64,000 nucleotides of DNA from Ralstonia insidiosa (GTDB taxonomy: Bacteria > Pseudomonadota > Gammaproteobacteria > Burkholderiales > Burkholderiaceae): NCBI RefSeq assembly GCF_008801405.1, contig NZ_VZPV01000001.1, forward strand, positions 2,356,001 through 2,420,000. The letters run 5' to 3'. The notes beneath the pieces are model-generated. The model ran no database searches and was not told the origin of the DNA. It saw only the letters and a list, made by a program, of their open reading frames with translations. Position 1 is the stretch's first letter. Each line of letters opens with the position of its first letter. Shown piece by piece: positions 46,850 to 55,087 of this stretch. A program made the position numbers and the translations under genes.

Positions 46850-47496
46850 GACGGCAAACCTGCAGAACGTTGGAGCGATGGCGCGCTGGTGGTGCGGCAT
46901 CGGTGTTGCAATGCAATAAATATTGCGAGGCCGGCGAACGTGCAGCGGCCGGCCCCGAGCGATCAGCGTTCTATTTGACCACAGGACGCCAACTGGTTCG
47001 CCCCCACAGGCCGATCGGCAAAAAAGAAAGTGCGCCGCCGTCACCGGAAGCGCACAAGTTTCATGTTATAAAGCCGTTCAAATTAGGCATGGGCAAACAT
47101 ACGTGATGCATTGGCTGCATAAGGAAAGTTGGGCAACAGCCACTTCTTTTTGCGTGACCGCATCGCACCCGGGTTTGACCATGTGCGCAGGCGAGACAAA
47201 AAGACGTACCGAGCGGAACGCATGCCTCGGACGCCTGTCAGTGAAGATTCCTACGGTTGCCCGGCGATGCGTGTCTTGCAGCACCGAACTGGCCCGATAA
47301 AGGGAACCACAGCCAGGGGAGCCCGCGCGGGCGGCGGCATGCATGCTGCACTCGCGCACCTGTGCGCTGCACGGCCGGTCAGCCGATGCATCGCGCAGCC
47401 GGCTGCCTGGGAGGGAAGCTTCCGTACGCCGGCACAACGTCTGCGCGTCGTGAAGACGGGATTGGCACCGCGATCTACGGGGACGAATTCGAAGGT
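46850..47496. other. Long non-coding region between alr and lplT
   Basis: About 650 bases with no reading frame that looks like a real protein: overlapping frames on both strands encode low-complexity Arg/Pro/Ala sequence. The part 46960-47130 is noticeably less GC-rich and may hold both divergent promoters. I see no tRNA, no known riboswitch and no clear repeat. A small RNA or a decayed gene is possible. Confidence 0.5.
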
Positions 47497-48813
47497 ATGA
47501 AGAAGGGTTTTTACACCATCATGGCGGCGCAGTTTTTCTCGTCGCTCGCCGACAATGCGCTGCTCATCGCCGCCATCGCCCTTCTGACAGAGATGCATGC
47601 GCCGCAGTGGATGACCCCGCTGCTCAAACTGTTCTTCGTGCTCTCTTACGTTCTGCTTGCCGCCTTCGTGGGCGCCTTTGCAGACTCCCGGCCCAAAGGC
47701 CGCGTGATGCTCATCACCAATGCCATCAAGTTGATCGGTTGCGGCGTCATGCTCACCGGCGTACATCCGCTGCTCGCCTACGGCGTGGTGGGCTTTGGCG
47801 CGGCAGCGTATTCTCCGGCCAAGTACGGCATCCTCACCGAGCTGCTTCCCCCTGAAAAACTGGTTGCCGCCAACGGCTGGATCGAAGGGCTGACGGTCAG
47901 TTCGATCATCCTCGGCACGGTGCTGGGCGGCGCACTGATCTCCAAGCATGTGTCGACGTGGCTGTTGGCGTTTGATATTCCCGGCCTGGAAGCCATCGAC
48001 ACGCCTGCGGAAGCGGCCATGCTCGTCATCATGGTGATCTACCTGATCGCGGCACTGTTCAATCTGCGGATTCCCGACACCGGTGCACGCTACCCGCAGC
48101 AAGAGAAGAACCCGGTACGCCTGATCTCCGAATTTGCCGACTGCTTCAACGCGCTGTGGCGCGACCGGCTGGGCCAGATCTCGCTGGCGGTGACGACGCT
48201 GTTCTGGGGCGCGGGCGCCACGTTGCAGTTCATCGTGCTGAAGTGGGCGGAGCAATCGCTTGAGCTGAACCTGTCACAGGGCGCCATTCTGCAGGCCGTA
48301 GTGGCCGTGGGTGTGGCCGCCGGCGCCATGGCGGCTGCGGTAAAGATCCCGCTGCGCCGCTCGCTCGATGTGCTGCCGGTGGGCGTAGCGATGGGCGCGG
48401 TCGTCATGCTGATGGCGTTCTATACCAAGCACACGATTCCCGAAGTCACGTTCCACATCGGCGAGTTCAAGTTGCCGCTGTACATGCTGATCGCCTACCT
48501 GTTCCTGATGGTGGTGGGCGCGATGTCGGGCTTCTTCGTGGTACCGATGAATGCATTGCTGCAGCACCGTGGGCACGTGCTGCTCTCGGCAGGTCACTCG
48601 ATCGCCGTGCAGAACTTCAACGAGAACGTTTCGGTGCTGCTGATGCTGTGCCTGTACGCCCTGCTCATCAAACTCAACGTGCCCGTGAGCATCGTGATCG
48701 TGTCGTTCGGCATCTTCGTGTGCATCACGATGGCGCTGGTGATGCGCCGACATCGCATCAACGAGAAGCTGTTCCACACCGCAGCCCTCATCGGCGAGGA
48801 CAAGCACCACTGA
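47497..48813 (+). CDS. lplT: Lysophospholipid transporter LplT
   Basis: MFS-type flippase that moves lysophospholipids across the inner membrane for re-acylation. The ATG at 47497 gives 438 residues with about twelve membrane segments. The start KKGFYTIMAAQFFSSLADNALLIAAIALL is the LplT N-terminus, and the MFS loop GAFADSRPKGRVMLITNAIKLIGC is present. In E. coli it is followed by aas; here it is followed by a convergent LysR gene, so the acyltransferase must be elsewhere. The stop is 10 bases from the LysR stop. Confidence 0.93.
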   Translation: MKKGFYTIMAAQFFSSLADNALLIAAIALLTEMHAPQWMTPLLKLFFVLSYVLLAAFVGAFADSRPKGRVMLITNAIKLIGCGVMLTGVHPLLAYGVVGFGAAAYSPAKYGILTELLPPEKLVAANGWIEGLTVSSIILGTVLGGALISKHVSTWLLAFDIPGLEAIDTPAEAAMLVIMVIYLIAALFNLRIPDTGARYPQQEKNPVRLISEFADCFNALWRDRLGQISLAVTTLFWGAGATLQFIVLKWAEQSLELNLSQGAILQAVVAVGVAAGAMAAAVKIPLRRSLDVLPVGVAMGAVVMLMAFYTKHTIPEVTFHIGEFKLPLYMLIAYLFLMVVGAMSGFFVVPMNALLQHRGHVLLSAGHSIAVQNFNENVSVLLMLCLYALLIKLNVPVSIVIVSFGIFVCITMALVMRRHRINEKLFHTAALIGEDKHH

Positions 48814-48823
48814 GCAAGCACCG

Positions 48824-49699
48824 CTAAGCGCTGCTGCGTGCCTCTGCCAGGAGCCACGCACGGAACGCGGCAACCTCGGGGCGACCGGCCGAGGCACGCG
48901 AATACACCAGCCAGTAGCTGAAGTCGTTCGGCATGCTCACGTCGAACGGCTGCACCAGCCGCCCGGCCGCCAGGTCGTCCGCGGCGAGCAGCAACCGGCC
49001 CAACGCCAGGCCCTGGCCCTCCACGGCCGCCTGCAAGACCATCCCCGCATCGTTGAAGACCACGCCCGACGTACGCCGGGGCGGTGTCACACCAGCATGC
49101 TCGAACCACGCGCGCCAGGCGCTTTTGGGCTCGTCGTGCAGCAGCGTGGCATGGCGCAAGTCAGCTGGCGCTGCCAATGAATCTCGCAACGCCGGGCTGC
49201 ACACGGGGCTCAGGTACTCACGTGCGATGAGGTCGGCTTTCAAGCCCGGCCAGCGGCCCAACCCAGAGCGGATGCCAATGTCGAAGCTGTCGTCGGTGTG
49301 GGCCCACAGCGTGGTGGAGGTGGTCAGTTTCAACTCGATCTCCGGATGCTGCGCGCGGAAGCCGCCCAGCCTCGGCAGCAGCCAGCGTGATGCAAACGAC
49401 GGCAACGCGGTGATGCGCAGCATGTCTTGCGAGCGCCCGCTCAAGCGCGCAGTCGCCTCCGCCAGACCATCGAACAGATGCGTCAGCTCGGATAGATAGC
49501 TGCCGCCTTCCGCCGTGAGCGTCAGTGCATGACCGCGTCGGGCAAACAGTTTCAGGCCAAGCCAGTCCTCCAACTGCCTTACCTGATGGCTGATGGCCGC
49601 CTGCGTGACGCACAGCTCGGCAGCGGCGCGAGTGAAGCTCAGGTGGCGCGCGGCAGCTTCGAAGGCCCGCAGCGCGCCCAACGGCGGCAGTCGTCGCAT
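48824..49699 (-). CDS. LysR-family regulator (GcvA-like)
   Basis: The protein has 291 residues from ATG 49697-49699, chosen because family members start RRLPPLGALRAFEAAARHLSF; an ATG at 49735 is also in frame. The HTH is FTRAAAELCVTQAAISHQVRQLEDWLGLKLF. The effector domain of the periplasmic-binding type follows (MLRITALPSFASRWLLPRLGGFRAQHPEIELKL). It is divergent from the LysE-type exporter gene across about 120 bases, the usual arrangement for a regulator and its target, so it probably controls that gene. Confidence 0.9.
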   Translation of the reverse strand: MRRLPPLGALRAFEAAARHLSFTRAAAELCVTQAAISHQVRQLEDWLGLKLFARRGHALTLTAEGGSYLSELTHLFDGLAEATARLSGRSQDMLRITALPSFASRWLLPRLGGFRAQHPEIELKLTTSTTLWAHTDDSFDIGIRSGLGRWPGLKADLIAREYLSPVCSPALRDSLAAPADLRHATLLHDEPKSAWRAWFEHAGVTPPRRTSGVVFNDAGMVLQAAVEGQGLALGRLLLAADDLAAGRLVQPFDVSMPNDFSYWLVYSRASAGRPEVAAFRAWLLAEARSSA

Positions 49700-49823
49700 G
49701 GTGTTTGCTCGATAACCCTGGTTGATCGAAGCCATGAGGATAGATCGTTTTGCACCGCATCGCGCACCCCGTCTAATGGCGGCTTCGGCGCACACCGCGC
49801 CATCGTCATTGGAGATCAACACC

Positions 49824-50429
49824 ATGCTCGCGTGGGAACTGTGGGTCGCCTTCTTCGGCTACGCCATTCCGATGGTCATCAGCCCCGGTCCGGGCAACAC
49901 GTTGCTGGCGACTACCGGCGGGCGCTTCGGCATCCGTGGCTCAGTCCCGTTCTGGCTGGGCTTTGAAGCGGCCAACCTGGTGCTGTGCCTGATCTATGGC
50001 CTCGGGCTCGGCCGTGTGCTGCACGACTATCCGGCGATCGAACAGGCGTTGAAATGGGTGGGCGTGCTGTATCTGCTCTATCTCGCCAAGGGCTTCCTGA
50101 TGCCGTCGGTCAAAGGCGCTGCGGAAGCGCGTAATACCTCGCGCCTGGGTTTTGGCGCGGGCTTCTTCTGCGTCATGGTCAACCCGAAGATCCACTCGAT
50201 GATCGTCGTGATGTTCGCGCAGTTCCTGAAGCCGGGCGCAAGCATGGCGACACAGGCGGCCATGCTGACGGCAGGCTTCATGCTCGTGGGCGTGACGTGC
50301 CACTTCCCCTGGATTGCGGGCGGCAAGGTGGTACTGCAGCGCTTCCGCTCGCCGCGGGCGCTGCGCATTCAGGGGTGGATCTTCGGGCTGTGCATGCTCG
50401 CGGTGGCGGCGTATGTCGCCCTCACCTGA
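49824..50429 (+). CDS. LysE-family amino acid exporter
   Basis: The protein has 201 residues with about six membrane segments, the LysE/RhtB size. The family N-terminus is IPMVISPGPGNTLLATTGGRFGIRGSVPFWLGF, with the signature GPGN near residue 25. Start ATG 49824 has GGAG about 10 bases upstream. The exported amino acid cannot be predicted. Neighbour evidence: the divergent LysR gene is the likely regulator. The next gene is convergent (UDG), 8 bases away. Confidence 0.9.
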   Translation: MLAWELWVAFFGYAIPMVISPGPGNTLLATTGGRFGIRGSVPFWLGFEAANLVLCLIYGLGLGRVLHDYPAIEQALKWVGVLYLLYLAKGFLMPSVKGAAEARNTSRLGFGAGFFCVMVNPKIHSMIVVMFAQFLKPGASMATQAAMLTAGFMLVGVTCHFPWIAGGKVVLQRFRSPRALRIQGWIFGLCMLAVAAYVALT

Positions 50430-50437
50430 GTGCGATG

Positions 50438-51247
50438 CTATTGGCCGCCGTGCTCTGCATAGACCTTGCGCGCGAGGCACAGGTCTTCCCACGCGCGGGC
50501 CTTATCAGTGAGCGTGCGCAGCAGATAGGCCGGGTGATACGTCACTACCACGGGCACGCCTTCCACCTCGTGCACCTTGCCGCGCAGCTTGCTCACAGCC
50601 GTCTGTGTCTGCAGCAGGTTCTGCGCGGCAACGCGGCCCAGCACAACGATGATGCGTGGCTTGACCAGCGCAATCTGGCGCTTGAGATACGGGTCGCACA
50701 TCGCCGCCTCATCCGGCTCCGGATCACGGTTGCCTGGCGGACGGCATTTGAGCACGTTGGCGATGAACACGCCCTTCTCACGCGAGAGGCCCACAGCACG
50801 CAGCATGCTGTCGAGCAGCTTGCCGGCCTGGCCGACAAAGGGCTCGCCTTGCTTGTCTTCGTTTTCGCCCGGGGCCTCGCCGATCAGCATCCACTCGGCC
50901 TGGCGGTCGCCAACGCCAAAGACCGTATTGGTGCGGCGCTCGCACAATTTGCACGACGTGCAGTTGGAAACGGCGTCTTCCAGCTGCGCCCAGTCGAACG
51001 CTGCAATGCGTTGCGCGCGGGGCTCGGCAGCATCGTTTGGCGCTTCAGCCGCGTGTGCCACTTCGGGGAGTACCTCGATGCGCGCGACGACGGGTTCCGG
51101 AGCCGCAACGGCAGTCTCAGCGACAACCGGCTCGGCAACGGCAACCTCGACGACCTCAGCAACTTCCACCTCGACCGGCTCGGTGCCGCGCAGCACCCAT
51201 TCGTTGGAAACGCCCAGCGCCTCCAGCATGCGAGATCGACGATTCAT
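50438..51247 (-). CDS. Family 4-type uracil-DNA glycosylase
   Basis: Iron-sulfur uracil-DNA glycosylase that starts base-excision repair of deaminated cytosine. The ATG at 51245-51247 gives 269 residues and overlaps the rimI stop (ATGA). An N-terminal low-complexity Val/Glu/Ala tail (about residues 15-75) precedes the catalytic domain. Cluster cysteines: NCTSCKLCERRTNTVFG, then LKCRPPGNRDPEPDEAAMC. Active-site motifs: LIGEAPGENEDKQGEPFVGQAG and VVTYHPAYLLR. It is the third gene of tsaB-rimI-UDG, a conserved arrangement. Confidence 0.93.
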   Translation of the reverse strand: MNRRSRMLEALGVSNEWVLRGTEPVEVEVAEVVEVAVAEPVVAETAVAAPEPVVARIEVLPEVAHAAEAPNDAAEPRAQRIAAFDWAQLEDAVSNCTSCKLCERRTNTVFGVGDRQAEWMLIGEAPGENEDKQGEPFVGQAGKLLDSMLRAVGLSREKGVFIANVLKCRPPGNRDPEPDEAAMCDPYLKRQIALVKPRIIVVLGRVAAQNLLQTQTAVSKLRGKVHEVEGVPVVVTYHPAYLLRTLTDKARAWEDLCLARKVYAEHGGQ

Positions 51248-51771
51248 GCTGCCTCCACCCCGCTCGCTTCGCAGACGATGCGCATGACGAGCGCGTCTTC
51301 GCGTGTGTTGTTCTCGGCCGGGTAATAGCGTTTGCGGCGGCCGATCTCGGCAAACCCCACGCGGTGATACAGCGAAATCGCGCCGGCGTTGGACGGCCGC
51401 ACTTCCAGCAGCAGGCTGCCAAAGCCACGCGCGAGCGTCAGCGCCACTGCCAGACGCAACAGCCAACGCCCCAGCCCCTGTCGCTGCCAGACGGGAGCCA
51501 CTGTCACGTTCAGCAGGTGCATCTCGTCAACTACCGGCATCAGGATCAGGTAGCCCGCGACCTCGTTGCCACCGTCACGCAGCACGATGCCAAGGTGACC
51601 CGACTTGAGCGAATCCTCGAAGTTGCCGCGCGACCAGGGAAACGCAAACGCGGCCTGCTCGATAGCGGCGACGCCGCCCAGATCCAGCGCTGTCATGCGT
51701 TCGGCGCGCCAGCCGGCGGGCAGCGGCGTCTGCGCGGTCACGCTGGCCAGTGCGTTGTCGATCAGACTCAT
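51244..51771 (-). CDS. rimI: Ribosomal-protein-alanine N-acetyltransferase RimI
   Basis: GNAT acetyltransferase that acetylates the N-terminus of ribosomal protein S18. The protein has 175 residues. The N-terminal strand region is DLGGVAAIEQAAFAFPWSRGNFEDSLKSG, typical of RimI, and the acetyl-CoA site is VAPVWQRQGLGRWLLRLAVAL. The catalytic-type Glu/Tyr region is LLLEVRPSNAGAISLYHRVGFAEIGRRKRYYP. Its start overlaps the tsaB stop by 4 bases (ATGA). Confidence 0.95.
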   Translation of the reverse strand: MSLIDNALASVTAQTPLPAGWRAERMTALDLGGVAAIEQAAFAFPWSRGNFEDSLKSGHLGIVLRDGGNEVAGYLILMPVVDEMHLLNVTVAPVWQRQGLGRWLLRLAVALTLARGFGSLLLEVRPSNAGAISLYHRVGFAEIGRRKRYYPAENNTREDALVMRIVCEASGVEAA

Positions 51772-52505
51772 GCGCCCAGTCCTGCCGCAGCCTTGGCCTG
51801 CTGCACGGCCTGACGCTCTTCAATGGTGAGTGCGACCTTGTCGCGCACATACAGCGGCGCAGCATCCTCGGGGCGGGCCGTGTGGCCCGCAGCCAGCAGG
51901 CGCAACCCGAGCGCGGCGATCTCGCGCGCATGCGGTGCCACCTCCGGCAGCACGGTGGTCGCGCCGGTCGCAGCGGTCAGTTGGTCTCCGAATACCGTAG
52001 CGGCATTGCCGACCAGCCAGTACGGCTGCGACGGTGTGATCACGGTTTGAGGGCCACTCACCTGGATGGCCGTAAGCGCGTGCCAGCCCGAAGCATCCTG
52101 TGTTGCATCAGCGGGGACGAAGCTGGCCCAGTAGCACTCGTCCATCCGTGCATCGAGCGCAACCGTCACCGCCGTGCCGGCTGGCAGCGTTGCGCGCGTC
52201 TGTTCCGCGCATGCGACCAGGGAGTTGACCGGCACCACCGGCAGATCAGCGCCAAACGCCAGACCCTGCGCAACCCCGCAAGCGGTACGCAGCCCGGTGA
52301 AGGAGCCAGGCCCTGCACCGAAGGCAATCGCAGCGCAATCGGCCAGCGCGATGCCGGCCTCGGCTAGCAATTCGCCGGCGGCCGGCAGCACACGGCTGCT
52401 GGAACGCGCGCCGGTGTGCTCATGGCGGAACAGCGTGCGCGCGCCGTCACCAAGGGCGACGGAACAGAACTCGGTGGAGGTATCGAAAGCAAGAATCCAA
52501 GGCAT
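51768..52505 (-). CDS. tsaB: tRNA threonylcarbamoyladenosine biosynthesis protein TsaB
   Basis: Partner of TsaD/TsaE in making t6A37 on ANN-decoding tRNAs. The protein has 245 residues. ASKHA-fold features: ILAFDTSTEFCSVALGDGA (phosphate 1), the characteristic AIAFGAGPGSFTGLRTACGVAQGLAFG, and VALDARMDECYWASF. The first gene of the tsaB-rimI-UDG operon; it is divergent from acbP, with both promoters in 52506-52655. Confidence 0.95.
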   Translation of the reverse strand: MPWILAFDTSTEFCSVALGDGARTLFRHEHTGARSSSRVLPAAGELLAEAGIALADCAAIAFGAGPGSFTGLRTACGVAQGLAFGADLPVVPVNSLVACAEQTRATLPAGTAVTVALDARMDECYWASFVPADATQDASGWHALTAIQVSGPQTVITPSQPYWLVGNAATVFGDQLTAATGATTVLPEVAPHAREIAALGLRLLAAGHTARPEDAAPLYVRDKVALTIEERQAVQQAKAAAGLGA

Positions 52506-52655
52506 GGCGGCATTGTACCGGCTGGTGTGACGGCTGAATGCGCAAACCCGTACCCAGTCATGCGGAAAACCGAAGCCATCCTCGAATTCAAACGGCCCGA
52601 CCGCACGACCCCGGCGCTATCATCGTCGGACCATTGTTTTCAGCCGGGAATCATC

Positions 52656-52925
52656 ATGAGCGACCTGCAAGCCCGTTTCGACCAAGCCCAGATTGACGTC
52701 AAGGGCCTTTCCGAGCGCCCCGCCAACATGACGCTGCTGCGTCTGTACGCCCTCTTCAAGCAAGGCAGCGAAGGCGATGCGCACGGCGACAAGCCGGGCT
52801 TCACCGACATCGTCGGCCGCTACAAATTTGAAGCCTGGGAAGGCCTGAAGGGCACCTCGCAAGACGACGCCAAGCAAAAATACATCGACCTCGTCGAAGA
52901 ACTGAAGAGCGGCGCGACGACCTGA
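52656..52925 (+). CDS. Acyl-CoA-binding protein
   Basis: Small four-helix protein binding long-chain acyl-CoA. The 89 residues match the ACBP fold from start to end: LQARFDQAQIDVKGLSERPANMTLLRLYALFKQGSEGDAHGDKPGF, then DIVGRYKFEAWEGLKGTSQDDAKQKYIDLVEEL. The conserved YxxxKQ region appears as LYALFKQ, and the KxxAW motif as KFEAWEGLKG. The family is ubiquitous in eukaryotes and scattered in bacteria. It is a single gene with a strong terminator 18 bases after the stop. Confidence 0.95.
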   Translation: MSDLQARFDQAQIDVKGLSERPANMTLLRLYALFKQGSEGDAHGDKPGFTDIVGRYKFEAWEGLKGTSQDDAKQKYIDLVEELKSGATT

Positions 52926-52943
52926 TCGTTGCCTCGTCAGACG

Positions 52944-52970
52944 AAAAACCGGGCCTCGTGCCCGGTTTTT
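52944..52970. terminator. Bidirectional terminator between acbP and MFS gene
   Basis: AAAAACCGGGC (52944-52954) pairs perfectly with GCCCGGTTTTT (52960-52970) around a 5-base loop, with T-runs on both strands. It lies between convergent stops, and the right arm touches the MFS stop codon. Confidence 0.92.
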
Positions 52971-54427
52971 TATTGCGCGGCGGGAATGGCAGATGGCACC
53001 TCGCGGCGCCGCATGCGCCACGCAGCCAGCACCGCCAGCGTGCACAGCGTGCCGAGAAAAATGAACGTCTCGTCAAAGGCCAGGATGCGGGCATCCGGGT
53101 CGACCGCCGCGCCGTGCACGGTTTCGATGCCGCGTGACGCGAGCCGCCATTGCAGGAAGATGCCCGTGGCCGACACGCCAATCGCCCCGCCGAGCTGGCG
53201 CAGGAAGTTAACCGCGCTGGAGCCCTGCGGAATCAGTGTGAAATCCACACCGCGCATCGCACCAAGACTCAGTGATGGCAGCACGAAACCCAGCCCGATC
53301 CGGCCAATAACGGCAATCGCGATCAGCAGCAGATAGCTCGTCGCTCGGGTGTTGGTCGCCATCAGGAAGAAGGACACTGCCAGCGCGGCCAATCCGAACG
53401 ACACCAGCCGGAACGGCTCGATACGGTTAGTCAGGCGCCCCGCCAAAATGATGGTCACGGCCAGCACCAACCCGGCCGGCAACAGGACCAGCCCCGCACG
53501 CGACGGCGCATAGGCCAGTGCCACCTGCATATACACCGGCACCAGATACGTCGAGCCGTATAGCCCCGCCCCATAGATAAAGGCGACCACCGCCCCCATC
53601 GCAAACTGCCGGTAGCTGAACAGCCGCAGATCCAGCAATGGCGACTCCACCCGCCGCTGCCAGAAGACGAAACCCGCGACGCACGCGGCCGCCACAGCCA
53701 TCAGCATGACGCCGTGCGTGGCATCGGTATGCAGCGCCACCAACCCGTTGAGCAGCGATACCGTGGCCGCGCCGATCAGCAGCAGACCGCGCCAGTCGAG
53801 CGGCTTGGGCTCACCCGCCATGGACGAGTTGAGCGCCATGAAGCGCCGCGCCATCACCCAACCCATCAGCGTGAACGGCACCACCACGAAAAAGATCGAG
53901 CGCCAGCCGAACAGCTCCACCAGAAAGCCACCCACGCTTGGGCCCACTGCAGGCGCCAGCACCACGCCAAAACCGAACAAGCCAAATGCCTTACCCTGCT
54001 CACGCTCCGGAAACACGCGCAGGATCAGGATGTTGGGCAGCGGCTGCATGATGCCGGCGGCAATGCCCTCCACCACCCGCATGGCGATCATCACCTCGTA
54101 GTTGGGCGACAGCCCACCGGCCAACCCACCCAGCCCCAGCAGTAGCAACGCGCCGATGAACGTGCGCCGCAACCCAAAGCGCAACAGCAGCCAGGGTGTC
54201 AGCAGCATCGCCAGCGTCATCGCCACCATGAAGCTGGCAGACACCCACTGCGCGCGCTCCTGTCCGAGCACGAAATGCCGGCTCAGATCAGGAATCGCCA
54301 CATTGACGATGGTGGCCGAAATGACGGACGACACCGCGCCCACCATCAGCGTGAACAACACCAGCCACTTGAAGCGCTCGCCGTAGCGGGCACGCAGGGC
54401 TTCCAGGGTGGGTGTGAATGTCGTCAT
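52970..54427 (-). CDS. MFS drug-efflux transporter (DHA2, EmrB/QacA type)
   Basis: The protein has 485 residues with about fourteen membrane segments, the DHA2 architecture. The start region SATIVNVAIPDLSRHFVLGQERAQWVSASFMVAMTL is the motif D1/motif C area. Motif A appears as LLLRFGLRRTFIGALLLLGLGGLAGG, and RVVEGIAAGIMQPLPNILI is typical. No EmrA partner or TetR/MarR regulator is adjacent, so its control is unknown. Likely exporter of hydrophobic or amphiphilic compounds. Confidence 0.9.
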   Translation of the reverse strand: MTTFTPTLEALRARYGERFKWLVLFTLMVGAVSSVISATIVNVAIPDLSRHFVLGQERAQWVSASFMVAMTLAMLLTPWLLLRFGLRRTFIGALLLLGLGGLAGGLSPNYEVMIAMRVVEGIAAGIMQPLPNILILRVFPEREQGKAFGLFGFGVVLAPAVGPSVGGFLVELFGWRSIFFVVVPFTLMGWVMARRFMALNSSMAGEPKPLDWRGLLLIGAATVSLLNGLVALHTDATHGVMLMAVAAACVAGFVFWQRRVESPLLDLRLFSYRQFAMGAVVAFIYGAGLYGSTYLVPVYMQVALAYAPSRAGLVLLPAGLVLAVTIILAGRLTNRIEPFRLVSFGLAALAVSFFLMATNTRATSYLLLIAIAVIGRIGLGFVLPSLSLGAMRGVDFTLIPQGSSAVNFLRQLGGAIGVSATGIFLQWRLASRGIETVHGAAVDPDARILAFDETFIFLGTLCTLAVLAAWRMRRREVPSAIPAAQ

Positions 54428-54511
54428 GGTCTCGTTCTAGTGATGTGAGACGACTTGGGGGACAAGCCCTGCCCGGTGCGTCCTCCACGCATCGGGCGGG
54501 CGGTGTCGCAA

Positions 54512-55009
54512 TCAGCCGAGGCGGCCGGTGGCAGCAATCTCGCGGATGCGGCGCACGGTGTCGATATCGCTCTCGCGATAGGCCGATTTGACGATCTCCG
54601 AGTAACGCGTGTCGCCGGTTTCATCAGCGCTGGGCAGCGTGGTGTCGTAGACAAATCGGATGAACGCCGCGTTGGTGTCGTTCGTCTCGATCGTCATGGT
54701 GAGCGAACCGCCGGCGTGTTCGCCCGTGGCAGCGGTCGTGTAGGTCACGCGCTTGTGCGGTTCGAGGGTCACGCGATCCTGGATGCGTGCCTTGCCGAAG
54801 CGCAGTTCACGCTCGACCCAGCCATCGCCTTCCGCGGTGATGATGCATTCGTCCAGGCTTTCGACAAATTCGGTTTGCTCCCGCACGCGCAGCACCAGGC
54901 CTTGCCAGATCTGGTTGAGGGTGAGCGTGTCGATCAGGGGGTTCAGTGGATCGTTGACTTCCACTAGGTGTTCAAAGCGCAAAGCGGCCTCCGCAAGATT
55001 TCCCGACAT
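54512..55009 (-). CDS. AtaL-like (DUF1857) START-fold protein
   Basis: The ATG at 55007-55009 gives 165 residues. The pattern FEHLVEVNDPLNPLIDTLTLNQIWQGLVLRVREQTEFV and VERELRFGKARIQDRVTLEPHKRVTY matches the AtaL-like / DUF1857 family, a SRPBCC (START-like) ligand-binding fold. The acidic C-terminal half ends with an Arg-rich helix. Ligand unknown. It follows aceB on the same strand with a terminator between, so it is probably transcribed separately. Confidence 0.85.
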   Translation of the reverse strand: MSGNLAEAALRFEHLVEVNDPLNPLIDTLTLNQIWQGLVLRVREQTEFVESLDECIITAEGDGWVERELRFGKARIQDRVTLEPHKRVTYTTAATGEHAGGSLTMTIETNDTNAAFIRFVYDTTLPSADETGDTRYSEIVKSAYRESDIDTVRRIREIAATGRLG

Positions 55010-55032
55010 TATCGCGCGGCAACGGAAAAATG

Positions 55033-55066
55033 AAAAAACGCCGGCGGGTTGCCCCAGCCGGCGTTT
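55033..55066 (-). terminator. Intrinsic terminator after aceB
   Basis: On the minus strand AAACGCCGGC and GCCGGCGTTT pair over 10 bp around an 11-base loop and are followed by a T-run (plus-strand A 55033-55038). It lies 22 bases after the aceB stop and just upstream of the AtaL-like start. Confidence 0.85.
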
Positions 55067-55087
55067 CCCCTGCAACCCAAGCGTCGC

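Noticed and set aside
47257..47496. 80-codon extension of lplT
   Set aside because: Low-complexity sequence without hydrophobic or family content; ATG 47497 gives the standard N-terminus.
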